Shown: positions 8,142 through 17,312, counted from the first letter of the stretch. The stretch: 64,000 bases of DNA from Betaproteobacteria bacterium (GCA_009377585.1 WHTS01000002.1:67761-131760), one strand, 5' to 3'. The notes: generated from the sequence alone by a model not told the origin. Numbers and translations are program-made.

Positions 8142-9569
8142 CTAGACGGCCTGCTCGGCCTGCTGCTCCGGTTCCCGGCCTTCGCCGGCCGGGTCCGGCA
8201 GCATCTCCTCCGCGGCCGCTTGCGGATGTTCGAATTCTACGCTCTCGATCTGTGCGAAGCGCTGCGCGATCTTCACGCTGGAGACGTGCACGCGCTCGGC
8301 ATCCTCGTGCGCCTGGCGGATATGGTCGGCGAGCCGGCGCATGCGCTCGTCGAAACGCGAGAAGTCCTTCGCCAGCTTGCCCAGTGCGTCCTTGATCACG
8401 TGCACCTGGCGCCGCGTCTCGACATCCTTGATGACCGCTCGCGCCGTATTGAGCACGGCCATCAGCGTCGTGGGTGACACCACCCAGACGTGTCGCGCCA
8501 GGGCGTGATCGATGATGTCGCGATGATAGGCGTGGATCTCGGCAAATACCGCTTCCGCCGGCACGAACATCACCGCGCCATCGGAGGTTTCTCCCGGGAT
8601 CACGTACTTGTCGGCAATATCGTCGACATGCCGGCGCAGGTCGGCCTTGAACGAGCGCTCGGCCTGTGCGCGCTCGGCCTCGGCGAGCCCCGGCGTATAC
8701 ATCCGGTGATAGTTCTCGAGCGGAAACTTGGAGTCGACGGCGACCGAGCCGGTGGGCTCGGGCAAGCGCAACACGCAATCGGCGCGCGCGCCGTTGGAGA
8801 GCGTCACCTGCATCTGCCAGGCGTTCGGCGGCAGGCAATTGCGCACCAGCCCCTCCAGCTGCACCTCGCCGAATGCGCCGCGCGCGCGCTTGTCGCCGAG
8901 CAGCTCCTGCAGGCTGACGACGTTGGTGGCAAGCCCGTCGATCTTGCGCTGCGCCTCGTCGATCACCGCGAGCCGCGCCATGACGTTGGAAAAAGTCTCG
9001 TTGGTCTTGCGGAAGCCTTCGTCCAGGCGCTCGGCGACACTGCCCCGGATCTGATCCAGGTGCTGCTCGACGTTGCCGCGGATCTGCTCCAGGCGCTCGT
9101 CGGTGCGGCTCGCCAGCGCCTCCATCGCCACGCGCAGCTCCTGCGTCATCGACTTGAGCGAGCGATCCATGACGTCGCGATCGGCGCCTGCCTGTTCGGT
9201 CAGCCGCGTCTGCAAGCCGAGGCTCATGTCGGCCAGGCGCGACAGCACCGCCTCGCGGAAGGTCGCGAGCTCATGCTGCTGCGACAATTGCAGCACCTGC
9301 ATGGCCTCGCGCGCATGCTTCAGATCGTTCGAAACCACGGCACGCAGCCGCTCCGAATTGTCGGTGAGCGTGCCGGCTAGCCGATCGCCCTGCCGTTCCA
9401 GGTTGTCGCGCAACTCGCCCACCAGAACGCGTTGTTTCTGCTCGTTCGCTTCCACCTGGCTCAACGCGTGAGCGTTCATCGCCTTCGCCAGCGCGCCCAT
9501 CTTGACGACCAAAAGGATGACGGCGCCCAGGACCACCAGCGCCAGAATGACGACGACGATTTCGACCAT
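8142..9569 (-). CDS. rmuC: DNA recombination protein RmuC
   Basis: RmuC-family protein, linked to suppression of inversions at short inverted repeats in E. coli and carrying a nuclease-like fold. Residues 2-23 form one hydrophobic anchor, followed by a long predicted coiled coil (about 40-200, rich in Glu, Gln, Arg and Leu) and the conserved RmuC core (about 190-430), with DSKFPLENYHRM and LMAVLNTARAV. The 475-residue length is typical. The C-terminal tail is acidic and low in complexity. It stands about 150 nt downstream of the ABC exporter operon and is likely expressed on its own. Confidence 0.9.
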   Translation of the reverse strand: MVEIVVVILALVVLGAVILLVVKMGALAKAMNAHALSQVEANEQKQRVLVGELRDNLERQGDRLAGTLTDNSERLRAVVSNDLKHAREAMQVLQLSQQHELATFREAVLSRLADMSLGLQTRLTEQAGADRDVMDRSLKSMTQELRVAMEALASRTDERLEQIRGNVEQHLDQIRGSVAERLDEGFRKTNETFSNVMARLAVIDEAQRKIDGLATNVVSLQELLGDKRARGAFGEVQLEGLVRNCLPPNAWQMQVTLSNGARADCVLRLPEPTGSVAVDSKFPLENYHRMYTPGLAEAERAQAERSFKADLRRHVDDIADKYVIPGETSDGAVMFVPAEAVFAEIHAYHRDIIDHALARHVWVVSPTTLMAVLNTARAVIKDVETRRQVHVIKDALGKLAKDFSRFDERMRRLADHIRQAHEDAERVHVSSVKIAQRFAQIESVEFEHPQAAAEEMLPDPAGEGREPEQQAEQAV

Positions 9570-9723
9570 GTTGCCCCTCCGCTACTCGCCGCAGTATAGC
9601 CCAGGCATTCGGGCCGCCGCGCGCACGCGGCTCGCCGCTATCGACCGAAAAGTCCCTGACAAGTCGCTTTGCGCGATGGAGCGAGCGCCAGCTAGACCAC
9701 TGACCGGACCCTCGCGAGAAGGC

Positions 9724-12213
9724 TCAACCGATCTGGCGCAGGCTCGCGAGCGGCGGCGTGGCCAGAACGCGCCGAGTGAACAGCATCCCGGCCGCCAACA
9801 CGCCGGCAACGCCGGCGACGAATCCGAACAGCCACACCAGCGGGTCGAACTGGTAGGGCAGATTCAGTACTTTCGCGGCCACCGTGTAACCGAGTGCGCT
9901 CGCACCGGCCGCGGCGAATACGCCGGCCATCGCGCCGATCAGCGCAAACTCGGTCGCATGCGCCCGCACCACCTGGCGCCGATTCGCCCCGAGTGTGCGC
10001 ATGATCGCCACCTCCCGTACGCGCTCGTCGTGGGTGGCCACGATACCGGCGTAGAGCACCAGAATGCCCGCCGCCAGCGTGAAAACGAAAACGAAACTGA
10101 TCGCGCGCGATACCTGCCCGATCATCGCCTGCACCTGCGTCACCAGGCTTGCCACGTCGATCACCACCACGTTGGGAAAGCGCTGCACCAGCGCATTCAC
10201 CACGGTGCTGTCGTTGGGCGGCAGATGGAAGCTGGTGATGTGCGTCGCCGGATGCGAGGCGAGCAGACTGGGCGCTGCGATCACGAAAAAGTTGACGCGA
10301 AAGCTGTCCCATTCGACCTCGCGCAAGCTGGTGATCCGCGCCTCGAAGCGCACGCCGGCGACGTCGTAGGTCAGCCGGTCGCCCAGCCGAAGATGCAAGG
10401 TGCGCGCGATGCCCTCCTCCACCGACAATCCGGGGTCGCTACTGCCCTCGCCGTGCCAGCGCCCGGCCGTGATGCGATTGTGCACCGGAAGCCGATCGCC
10501 CCAGCCCAGGTTGAACTCGCGCTCCGCCAGCCTTCGCGCCCGATCGTCGGCGTAGGCCGACGGATCGATCGGCTCGCCGTTCACAGCCACCAATCGCCCG
10601 CGCACCGTTGGATAGACTTCGGGCCGGTAGCCCAGGCGGGACGCAAGCAGTTCCTGCACCGCGGCGACCTGATCAGACTGGATGTTGATGAGAAAGCGAT
10701 TGGGCGCATCCGCCGGCAGATTGGCCTGCCAGGCCGCGAGCAGATCGGAGCGGATGAGCGTCAGCGTGAGCAGCGCGGCGAGGCCGAGCGCGAGCGCGAC
10801 CACCTGCCACACGGTTGCGGCCGAGCGTCGGCGCAGGCTTGCGATGCCGTAGCGCCAGCTCACGGCGCCGCCGCTTCGCACCGCCCCAAGCGCGCGCAGG
10901 CTCGACCACGTGAGCGCGGCTGCGGCCGCGATCGTCGCAAGGCAGCCGAGCAGCACATAAGCGCCCAGTCGCAGGTCGCCCGCGTGCCATAGGACCAGAC
11001 CGGCAACGCAGCCGATGCCAAGTGCATAGGCTCCCATGCCCGCGATGCCCGGGCCGCCTGCCTCACGCCGCAGGACCCGCAGCGCGGGCACCTTGCGTAG
11101 CGAAAACAACGGCGGCAAACCGAAAGCCGCCAGCAGCACGATGCCGAGCAGCGTTGCGCGCACGGCTGCGCCCAGGCTGGGTTGCGGCAGCTCGATGCCG
11201 ACGAGCGAACCGAGCCAGGAGCCCAGGGCCGCCTGGCCGGCGTAGCCGACGGCGCAACCCGCGATGCTCGCGCCCACGCCGACGGCTGCGAGCTGAACGA
11301 ACTGCAGGCGGAACACCCGCCACTCGCCGGCGCCGAGGCAACGCAGCATCGCGCAGACGTCGAGCTGGCGTTCGTGATAGCGCCGCGTGGCGAGCATGAC
11401 CGCCACGGCCGCGAGCGCGACAGCCACTAGGGCGGCAAGGCTCATGAAGCGCTCGGCGCGCTCCAGCGCCGCACGCACTTCGGGCCGCGCGTCGCGCACG
11501 CCCTCCAGGCGCGTGCCGGCGGGAAGCCGCGGCCCGGCCCATGCCCGATAGGCGTCGACCGCCTGGCGCTCACCCGCGATCAACAGCCGATGCACGGCGC
11601 GGCTGCCTGGCACCATCAATCCGGTTGCCGCCACGTCCGCGCGCGCCATCACCAAGCGTGGGCCCATGCCGAAAATGCTCAGCGTGAGGCTCGGATCCTG
11701 CGTGAGCACCGCCGCCAGCGTGAAGGTCTTCTCGCCGAGCGTGATGCGATCGCCCACCTGCACTTTAAGCTGGCTGAAGAGGCGCTCGTCGGCCCAGACC
11801 GTTCCGCTCGCGGGCATCGATCGCGGCACTTCGTCCGCGCCGCCGCGCCTCGATGCGATCCGGGTCGTGCCGCGCAACGGATAGCCCGGATCGACCGCGG
11901 TGATCTCGCCCAGCAGGCTCGTCTCGGCACGGATCACCATGCTTCTGAAGGCCAGCGTCGACACCGCAGAGAGACCGCGCGCACGCGCTGCTTGCTCGAG
12001 CTCGAGCGAAATCGGGCGCGTCCAACGCAACACGAGATCCGCGCCCAGCAGCCGGTTGGCTTCTTGCTCCATGGCCAGGCGCGCGCGATCGGAGAACAAG
12101 CCGACCGTCGCCATCGCCGCAACTGCCAGCGCAATCGCCGCCACGAGCAGATTGAGCTCCCCGGCCCGCAGCATGCGCGCGGCCAGGCGCAGGCCGAGTA
12201 CGATGTCCTTCAC
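9724..12213 (-). CDS. ybbP: FtsX-like ABC transporter permease (YbbP type)
   Basis: An 829-residue integral membrane protein of the MacB/FtsX-type permease family, YbbP-like. An N-terminal membrane segment (about 20-40) is followed by a large periplasmic domain, several clustered membrane helices (about 260-480), a second periplasmic domain, and three C-terminal helices ending with the FtsX-type block containing RTLGANRRQV. It starts with GTG 12213, which overlaps the stop of the ATPase gene (GTGA), so the pair is translationally coupled. In E. coli the YbbAP pair is next to tesA, exactly as here. Its substrate is not established. Confidence 0.88.
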   Translation of the reverse strand: MKDIVLGLRLAARMLRAGELNLLVAAIALAVAAMATVGLFSDRARLAMEQEANRLLGADLVLRWTRPISLELEQAARARGLSAVSTLAFRSMVIRAETSLLGEITAVDPGYPLRGTTRIASRRGGADEVPRSMPASGTVWADERLFSQLKVQVGDRITLGEKTFTLAAVLTQDPSLTLSIFGMGPRLVMARADVAATGLMVPGSRAVHRLLIAGERQAVDAYRAWAGPRLPAGTRLEGVRDARPEVRAALERAERFMSLAALVAVALAAVAVMLATRRYHERQLDVCAMLRCLGAGEWRVFRLQFVQLAAVGVGASIAGCAVGYAGQAALGSWLGSLVGIELPQPSLGAAVRATLLGIVLLAAFGLPPLFSLRKVPALRVLRREAGGPGIAGMGAYALGIGCVAGLVLWHAGDLRLGAYVLLGCLATIAAAAALTWSSLRALGAVRSGGAVSWRYGIASLRRRSAATVWQVVALALGLAALLTLTLIRSDLLAAWQANLPADAPNRFLINIQSDQVAAVQELLASRLGYRPEVYPTVRGRLVAVNGEPIDPSAYADDRARRLAEREFNLGWGDRLPVHNRITAGRWHGEGSSDPGLSVEEGIARTLHLRLGDRLTYDVAGVRFEARITSLREVEWDSFRVNFFVIAAPSLLASHPATHITSFHLPPNDSTVVNALVQRFPNVVVIDVASLVTQVQAMIGQVSRAISFVFVFTLAAGILVLYAGIVATHDERVREVAIMRTLGANRRQVVRAHATEFALIGAMAGVFAAAGASALGYTVAAKVLNLPYQFDPLVWLFGFVAGVAGVLAAGMLFTRRVLATPPLASLRQIG

Positions 12214-12905
12214 TGCCGTTGCGGCTCCAGCAAGCGTCCGCTCGCCAGGCGCAACGTGCGCCTGCAGCGATTCGAAACCGCTTCGTCATGCGTAACCAGC
12301 AGGAGCGTAGTGCCGCGCTCGTGGTTCAACTCGAACATGAGCTCGGCGATGCACGCCCCGGTGGCGGCATCGAGGTTTCCGGTCGGCTCGTCGGCCAGCA
12401 GCAGCTTCGGTCTTGCGACGAACGCGCGTGCGATTGCGACACGCTGCTGCTCGCCGCCGGAAAGCTGCTTGGGACAATGCGTCAGGCGCTCGCTCAAGCC
12501 GACCCGATCGAGCAGCGCCGCCGCGGCCGTGCGTGCGTCGGCTGCGCCCGCGAGCTCCAGCGGCAGCATGACGTTCTCGATGGCCGTGAGCGCGGGCAGG
12601 AGCTGAAAGGACTGGAACACGAAACCGACCGCGCGCGCGCGCACGGCCGCGCGACCATCCTCGTTCAGTGCCGTGATGTCCTCGCCATCGAGGTAGACCT
12701 GCCCCTCGCTCGGCGTATCGAGGCCAGCGAGCAAGCCGAGCAAAGTCGACTTGCCCGAGCCGGAGACGCCGACGATGGCCACCGACTCGCCCGGGAACAC
12801 GCTGAAACTGACGTTGTCAACGATTCTTAGGTCGCGGCCATCGCTTCTGACTTGCTTCACCAAGCCAGCCGCCTCCACAATCGGCCGTATGTCGTTCGTC
12901 TTCAT
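12210..12905 (-). CDS. ybbA: ABC transporter ATPase (YbbA/LolD type)
   Basis: ATP-binding subunit of the exporter with the permease just downstream. Walker A is GVSGSGKST, the signature is LSGGEQQRVAIARA, Walker B is LLLADEPTGNLD and the H-loop is VTHD. These features put it in the MacB/LolD/FtsE group. I chose ATG 12905 (231 residues, typical); a longer frame to 12968 would run into the divergent tesA gene. The start codon shares the tetranucleotide CATG (12903-12906) with the ATG of tesA on the other strand, so each promoter must lie inside the neighbouring gene. Confidence 0.9.
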   Translation of the reverse strand: MKTNDIRPIVEAAGLVKQVRSDGRDLRIVDNVSFSVFPGESVAIVGVSGSGKSTLLGLLAGLDTPSEGQVYLDGEDITALNEDGRAAVRARAVGFVFQSFQLLPALTAIENVMLPLELAGAADARTAAAALLDRVGLSERLTHCPKQLSGGEQQRVAIARAFVARPKLLLADEPTGNLDAATGACIAELMFELNHERGTTLLLVTHDEAVSNRCRRTLRLASGRLLEPQRQ

Positions 12906-13536
12906 GTCGAGACTGTTAGTCCTGATCGCGCTGCTGGGGTTCCCGCTGCTCGCCTGGCCGGCGGGCACCGTGCTCGTATTCGGCGACAGTCTTTCGGCTG
13001 GTTATGGGCTAGCCCAGAACGCGGGCTGGGTGAGCCTGCTCGCGCAGCGCATCGGCAAGGTCGCGCCCGATTATAGGGTGGTCAATGCCAGCATCAGCGG
13101 GGAAACGGCAGCCGGCGGGCGGCGCCGGATCGAGTCGGCGCTGGCGCTGCACAAACCCGCCATCGTGGTGGTCGAGCTGGGCGCGAACGATGGCTTGCGC
13201 GGCCAACGCATCGAAACCTTGCGCGCGGATCTGGACGCGATTCTGAATGCGTGTCTTAAGCGCAATGCGCGCGTCGTCCTGGTGGGCATGCGCTTGCCGC
13301 CCAACTACGGGGCCGGTTACGTGAAACAGTTCGAAGCCGTTTATGCCGAGCTGGCGAAGAAGCCGCGCGTGGCGCTGGTTCCGTTCCTGTTCGAAGGCTT
13401 CGGCGAGCGCCACGAGCTGTTCCAGCCCGACGGCATCCACCCCGCGCGCGAGGCGCAGCCGCTGATGCTCGAGACGGTGTGGCGCGTGCTCGGTCCGATG
13501 CTCAACGCACGGCGACCCGCGGCGAGCCCGCGCTGA
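12904..13536 (+). CDS. tesA: GDSL esterase/acyl-CoA thioesterase I TesA
   Basis: Periplasmic SGNH/GDSL hydrolase (thioesterase I/protease I/lysophospholipase L1 in E. coli). A signal peptide covers roughly residues 1-17 or 1-20, followed by FGDSLSAGYG with catalytic Ser29, the oxyanion residues GxND in GANDGLRG, and the Asp-His pair in DGIHP. I chose ATG 12904 because it begins directly with the signal peptide; ATG 12889 would add five residues. The 3' end overlaps the convergent selD by 35 nt. The tesA-ybbA-ybbP arrangement is conserved in E. coli. Confidence 0.9.
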   Translation: MSRLLVLIALLGFPLLAWPAGTVLVFGDSLSAGYGLAQNAGWVSLLAQRIGKVAPDYRVVNASISGETAAGGRRRIESALALHKPAIVVVELGANDGLRGQRIETLRADLDAILNACLKRNARVVLVGMRLPPNYGAGYVKQFEAVYAELAKKPRVALVPFLFEGFGERHELFQPDGIHPAREAQPLMLETVWRVLGPMLNARRPAASPR

Positions 13537-14575
13537 GCTCGCCGATCACCGCCGCCTGCGCAAAACCGGCGCGGTGAAAGACGCCGAGCACCGCGGCCGC
13601 GCTGTCGGCGCTGCAGGCCACCAGCAATCCGCCACTGGTCTGCGGATCGGTGAGCAGATTGCGCTGCCACTGCGGCAATGCTTGCGCCAGATCGACATCG
13701 ATACCGACGCTCGACCAGTTGCGTGCCGAGGCGCCGGTGACGTGACCCGCTTGCGCGGCCTGCCCTGCCTCGGACAGGACCGGGATGGACGTCATGCGCA
13801 GCTGCGCGGCAACGCTCGAACCTTTGCAGATCTCCAGCAGGTGTCCCAGCAAGCCGAAGCCCGTGACATCGGTCAACGCATGCACCGAATCCATTTCGGA
13901 CAACGCGATACCTGGCGTATTGAGTCGGGTGGTGGTCTCGACCATTTGCGCGTAGCCTTGGGCGCTGAGATCGTCCTTCTTGAGCGCGGCGCTCAGAATG
14001 CCGACCCCGAGCGCCTTGCCGAGTATGAGGATGTCGCCTGCGCGCGCCCGGTCGTTGCGCTTGATGCGATCCGGATGTACCAACCCCAGCGCCACCAAGC
14101 CGTAGATCGGCTCGGGCGAATCGATCGAGTGACCGCCCGCAATCGGAATGCCGGCTTCGATACATATCGATTGCCCGCCCGCAAGAATGCGCGCGATCTC
14201 TTCCGCAGTCAGCTTCCCTACCGGCATTCCGCACACGGCGAGCGCCATAATGGGCCGTGCGCCCATGGCATACACGTCCGAGAGCGCGTTAGCCGCGCTG
14301 ATGCGGCCGAAGTCGAACGGATCGTCGACGATCGGCATGAAGAAGTCGGTGGTCGCCACCAGCGCCTGCTCGGCGTTCAGGCGATAGACCGCGGCATCGT
14401 CGCAACTCTCGTTGCCGACCAGCAGATTGGGATCGATGATGCCCGCGGGCGCCTTGGCCAGGACTTCGCTCAGCAACGCTGGCGTCATCTTGCAGCCTCA
14501 CCCGCCGCCGTGCGACAGCTGGGTGAGCCGGATTGCTGTCCGCACAGGATCTAAAGGAGGGTCGTTGGGGCACAT
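13502..14575 (-). CDS. selD: selenophosphate synthetase SelD with an in-frame UGA (selenocysteine)
   Basis: SelD makes selenophosphate from selenide and ATP, the selenium donor for selenocysteine and for tRNA 2-selenouridine. A naive reading starts at ATG 14488 and misses the catalytic N-terminus. Upstream in the same frame the sequence reads LTQLSHGGG-TGA-GCK, which is the family's active-site motif with TGA (14498-14500) at the Cys/Sec position. From ATG 14575 this is Sec26, with Cys28 and Lys29 following, and the protein has 357 residues. An in-frame ATG at 14593 is an alternative start. Further motifs are DDAAVY and ALSDVYAMGARP. A hairpin fitting a bacterial SECIS follows the UGA. It is divergent from mnmH, which uses its product. 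Confidence 0.9.
14467..14484 (-). promoter_or_regulatory. bacterial SECIS hairpin candidate in selD
   Basis: Counting the U of the UGA (14500) as 1, nucleotides 17-34 fold as CGC-CAGC, loop GUU, GCUG-A-GCG: seven pairs with one bulged A on the 3' side. The apical loop holds G24 and U25. Known bacterial SECIS elements lie inside the coding region just after the UGA and need a GU-containing apical loop at about this distance for SelB binding. The structure was worked out by hand and not energy-scored. Confidence 0.6.
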
Positions 14576-14643
14576 GGATGAAGCCGCGCGCATGAAATTG
14601 CTGTAGACTGCGGCCGCGTCCGAAACCGATTGCGACGCGCGCC

Positions 14644-15711
14644 GTGGAGCACAGCCGAGACGTTACCGTAGCACAGGTCGATGACTTTGACGAGATCGTC
14701 GACGTGCGCACGCCCGCGGAGTTCGCCCTCGGTCACATCCCGGGGGCGATCAATTGCCCGGTGCTGAGCGACGACGAGCGCGCACGTGTCGGCACGATGT
14801 ACAAGCAGGTCTCGGCGTTCGCTGCCAAGCGCAGCGGCGCCGCGCTGGTCGCACGCAACATCGCCCATATGCTCGAAACGCGATTGCACGATCGGCCGCC
14901 GGGCTGGTCGCCGCTGGTCTATTGCTGGCGCGGTGGAGGCCGTTCGGATGCGCTGTGCGAGGTGCTGCGCAGGGTGGGCTGGCGCGCCGCGCGCCTGCAA
15001 GGCGGCTATCAGGCGTACCGGCGCTCGGTGGTGGCAGCGTTGGAGCAATTGCCGCAAGCCTACGACTATCGCGTGCTGTGCGGGCGCACCGGTTCAGGCA
15101 AGAGCCAGGTGCTGGAGGCATTGGCCGCGCTCGGCGCGCAGGTGCTCGATCTCGAAGGGCTGGCGAGTCACCGCGGCTCGGTGCTCGGCGACGTGCCCGG
15201 CCACCCGCAGCCGACGCAGAAAATGTTCGAAAGCCTGCTATGGCAACGGCTGCGCGAGCTCGATCGCAGCCGCCCGGTCTTCGTCGAGGCCGAGAGCCGC
15301 AAGGTCGGCAACGTCCAGGTTCCGGGGGCGTTGATCGCAGCCATGCGCGCTGCGCCGTGTGCGCTGGTGCAGGCGCCGACCCCGGTGCGCACGGCGCTGC
15401 TGATGAAACACTACGCGCATTTTCTCGAGCAGGACGCGCTGCTGTCCGAGCGTCTGCATGCGCTTACGAGCCATTATGGTCGCGCGACCATCGAGCGCTG
15501 GTGCGCCTTGGCGCAGGCCGGCCGCCATCCCGAGCTGGTCGCGGAGCTGCTCGAGCAGCACTACGATCCTGCCTACGATCGCTCCATCACGCGCAACTTC
15601 GCCCACGTCTGCGAGGCGCAGACCTACCGGCTCGATGTCGCATCGGCACCTGCGATCCGGGCTGTCGCCGAGCAGATCTTCGCGCAGTGTGCGCATGAGC
15701 AGCCGGCCTGA
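14644..15711 (+). CDS. mnmH: tRNA 2-selenouridine synthase MnmH
   Basis: MnmH (SelU/YbbB) replaces sulfur by selenium in 2-thiouridine at the wobble position of tRNAs for Lys, Glu and Gln, through a geranylated intermediate. The N-terminal rhodanese domain has the active-site loop YCWRGGGRS with catalytic Cys94. The C-terminal half carries a P-loop, CGRTGSGKS (about 146-154), used in geranyl transfer. The 355-residue length is normal. The start is GTG 14644. It faces selD across a 68-nt gap, so the selenophosphate maker and one of its users probably share regulation. Confidence 0.93.
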   Translation: MEHSRDVTVAQVDDFDEIVDVRTPAEFALGHIPGAINCPVLSDDERARVGTMYKQVSAFAAKRSGAALVARNIAHMLETRLHDRPPGWSPLVYCWRGGGRSDALCEVLRRVGWRAARLQGGYQAYRRSVVAALEQLPQAYDYRVLCGRTGSGKSQVLEALAALGAQVLDLEGLASHRGSVLGDVPGHPQPTQKMFESLLWQRLRELDRSRPVFVEAESRKVGNVQVPGALIAAMRAAPCALVQAPTPVRTALLMKHYAHFLEQDALLSERLHALTSHYGRATIERWCALAQAGRHPELVAELLEQHYDPAYDRSITRNFAHVCEAQTYRLDVASAPAIRAVAEQIFAQCAHEQPA

Positions 15712-15808
15712 GCGCGGCGCGTGCGCGCCGGGCGGCCTATGATGTCGCAGGCATACGCCACTTGCCTGGTAGCGGCTGCGCGCGAGTTCGCCGCGCCGCC
15801 GCCATGAG

Positions 15809-16333
15809 ATGGCGATGAGCGCGTCGACCGGCGAACGCGCCACGGGCTTCGACATCCGTCCGGCCGTGTCGGCCGATGTCCCGCAGTTGCTCGAGCTGAT
15901 TCGGGGCCTGGCCGAGTACGAACGACTTTCGCACATCGTTCAGTGCACCGAATCGCGCTTGCAGGAGGCGTTGTTCGGCGCCGAACCGTGCGTGGAGGCC
16001 CTGCTCGCTTGCTCGCGCGACGGCGGTGCCGCGGCCGGCTTCGCGCTTTTTTTCCACAACTATTCCACCTTCCTCGGCCGCCGCGGGCTGTACCTCGAGG
16101 ATCTGTACGTGCGGCCGGAGTTCCGCGGCCGCGGTTGCGGTAAGGCGTTGCTCGTCCGGCTTGCGCGCCTTGCGTGCGAGCGTGGCTGTGGCCGCTTCGA
16201 GTGGTCGGTACTCGATTGGAACATCTCCGCACAGCGCTTCTATGAAGGGCTCGGAGCATTGGTATTGCCGGACTGGCGCATCGTGCGGCTGACCGGAGAT
16301 GCGCTCGGTCGGCTTGCCGCCCAGGACGCCTGA
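15809..16333 (+). CDS. GNAT family N-acetyltransferase
   Basis: A 174-residue acetyltransferase. The GNAT core reads LYLEDLYVRPEFRGRGCGKALLVRLARLA (about 92-120); the RGRGCGKAL stretch is the acetyl-CoA pyrophosphate loop. The later WSVLDWNISAQRFYEGLGA segment is typical of SSAT-like members, which acetylate polyamines or related amines, so a small amine substrate is possible but not shown. The start could be ATG 15809 or 15815. Its stop overlaps the start of the next gene (TGATG), which implies co-translation with the ArnD-like deacetylase. Confidence 0.85.
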   Translation: MAMSASTGERATGFDIRPAVSADVPQLLELIRGLAEYERLSHIVQCTESRLQEALFGAEPCVEALLACSRDGGAAAGFALFFHNYSTFLGRRGLYLEDLYVRPEFRGRGCGKALLVRLARLACERGCGRFEWSVLDWNISAQRFYEGLGALVLPDWRIVRLTGDALGRLAAQDA

Positions 16334-17289
16334 TGGCGCAGACGATCTTCCCGCCCGAACGCCCTGCGGCGCCACCCGCGAAGCGCCTCGCCCTCAAGGT
16401 CGACGTGCAAACTTATCGCGGCACGCTGGAAGGCGTTCCTCGCCTGGTGCAGGCGCTGCGCCGCCACGGCGCGCAAGCCACGTTCCTGTTTACTCTCGGG
16501 ACCGAGCATACCGGCGCTCGGCTGCTGCGCATGGGAGCGGCTGCACGACGCAAGATCGGCGGCCACACGCTGCTGTCGCACTACGGTGCGAAGACGCTCA
16601 TGTACGGCACCGTGCTGCCCGCGCCCGATATCGGGCGGCGCTGCGCCGAGATCATGCGAAACGTGCGCGACGCGGGGTTCGAAGTCGGAATTCAGGCCTG
16701 GGACAGCGCGCGCTGGCGCGAAGCCGCAGCCGCCTCCGACGCCCGCTGGACCTTGGAGCAGATGCAACGCGCGACCGACCGATTCGAGGAGATATTCGGC
16801 ACGGCGCCTCGCGTGCACGGCGCGGCCGGCTGGCAGATGAATACGCATGCGTATCGCCTAACGCAGCGGCTCGGGTTCGATTATTGCTCCGATACGCGGG
16901 GACTCCATCCCTTCACCCCGGTCGTCAAGGCCGAGCTGATCGCGTGTCCGCAGATTCCGACCACGTTGCCTGCATTGGACGAGTTGCTCGCCCGCGACGG
17001 CATGAGTCCCGACAACGCTGCGGCGTTGCTGGTCAAGGCAACGCGTACGCTGCCCGCGGCCGCGGGTCATGTGTACACGCTGAGCGCCGAGCTCGAAGGC
17101 ATGGCGCTGCTGCCGCTGTTCGAGCAGATCGTGCATGCATGGCGCGATAGAGGCATGGAACTGCTCAGCCTGAACGGTTATTTCGAGGCAGCGCGCGCCG
17201 CGACGCTTCCGCGTCACTGCGTCAGGATCGCACGCCTGGACGGATTCGCGGGTCCTGTCGCCCTGCAGGGCGCGGAGTTCCTCGCCTGA
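16333..17289 (+). CDS. polysaccharide deacetylase family protein, ArnD-like
   Basis: A NodB-fold deacetylase of 318 residues. It resembles ArnD, which removes formyl from undecaprenyl-linked 4-formamido-arabinose in lipid A modification: LALKVDVQTYRGT supplies the metal-binding Asp, then ATFLFTLGTEHTG and GFEVGIQAWDSARW match the ArnD pattern, and a C-terminal HVYTLSAELEG completes it. The His in the usual AWDHHxW segment is replaced here by Ser-Ala-Arg, so strict ArnD activity is uncertain. No other arn genes are in the window. It is coupled to the upstream GNAT gene by a one-base overlap and followed by a terminator-like hairpin. Confidence 0.8.
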   Translation: MAQTIFPPERPAAPPAKRLALKVDVQTYRGTLEGVPRLVQALRRHGAQATFLFTLGTEHTGARLLRMGAAARRKIGGHTLLSHYGAKTLMYGTVLPAPDIGRRCAEIMRNVRDAGFEVGIQAWDSARWREAAAASDARWTLEQMQRATDRFEEIFGTAPRVHGAAGWQMNTHAYRLTQRLGFDYCSDTRGLHPFTPVVKAELIACPQIPTTLPALDELLARDGMSPDNAAALLVKATRTLPAAAGHVYTLSAELEGMALLPLFEQIVHAWRDRGMELLSLNGYFEAARAATLPRHCVRIARLDGFAGPVALQGAEFLA

Positions 17290-17312
17290 GCGCTCGGGGC
17301 ACGGTCCCCAGG

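Noticed and set aside
15716-15729. GGCGC-GTGC-GCGCC hairpin after mnmH as terminator
   Set aside because: Short stem in GC-rich DNA with no T-tract on either side.
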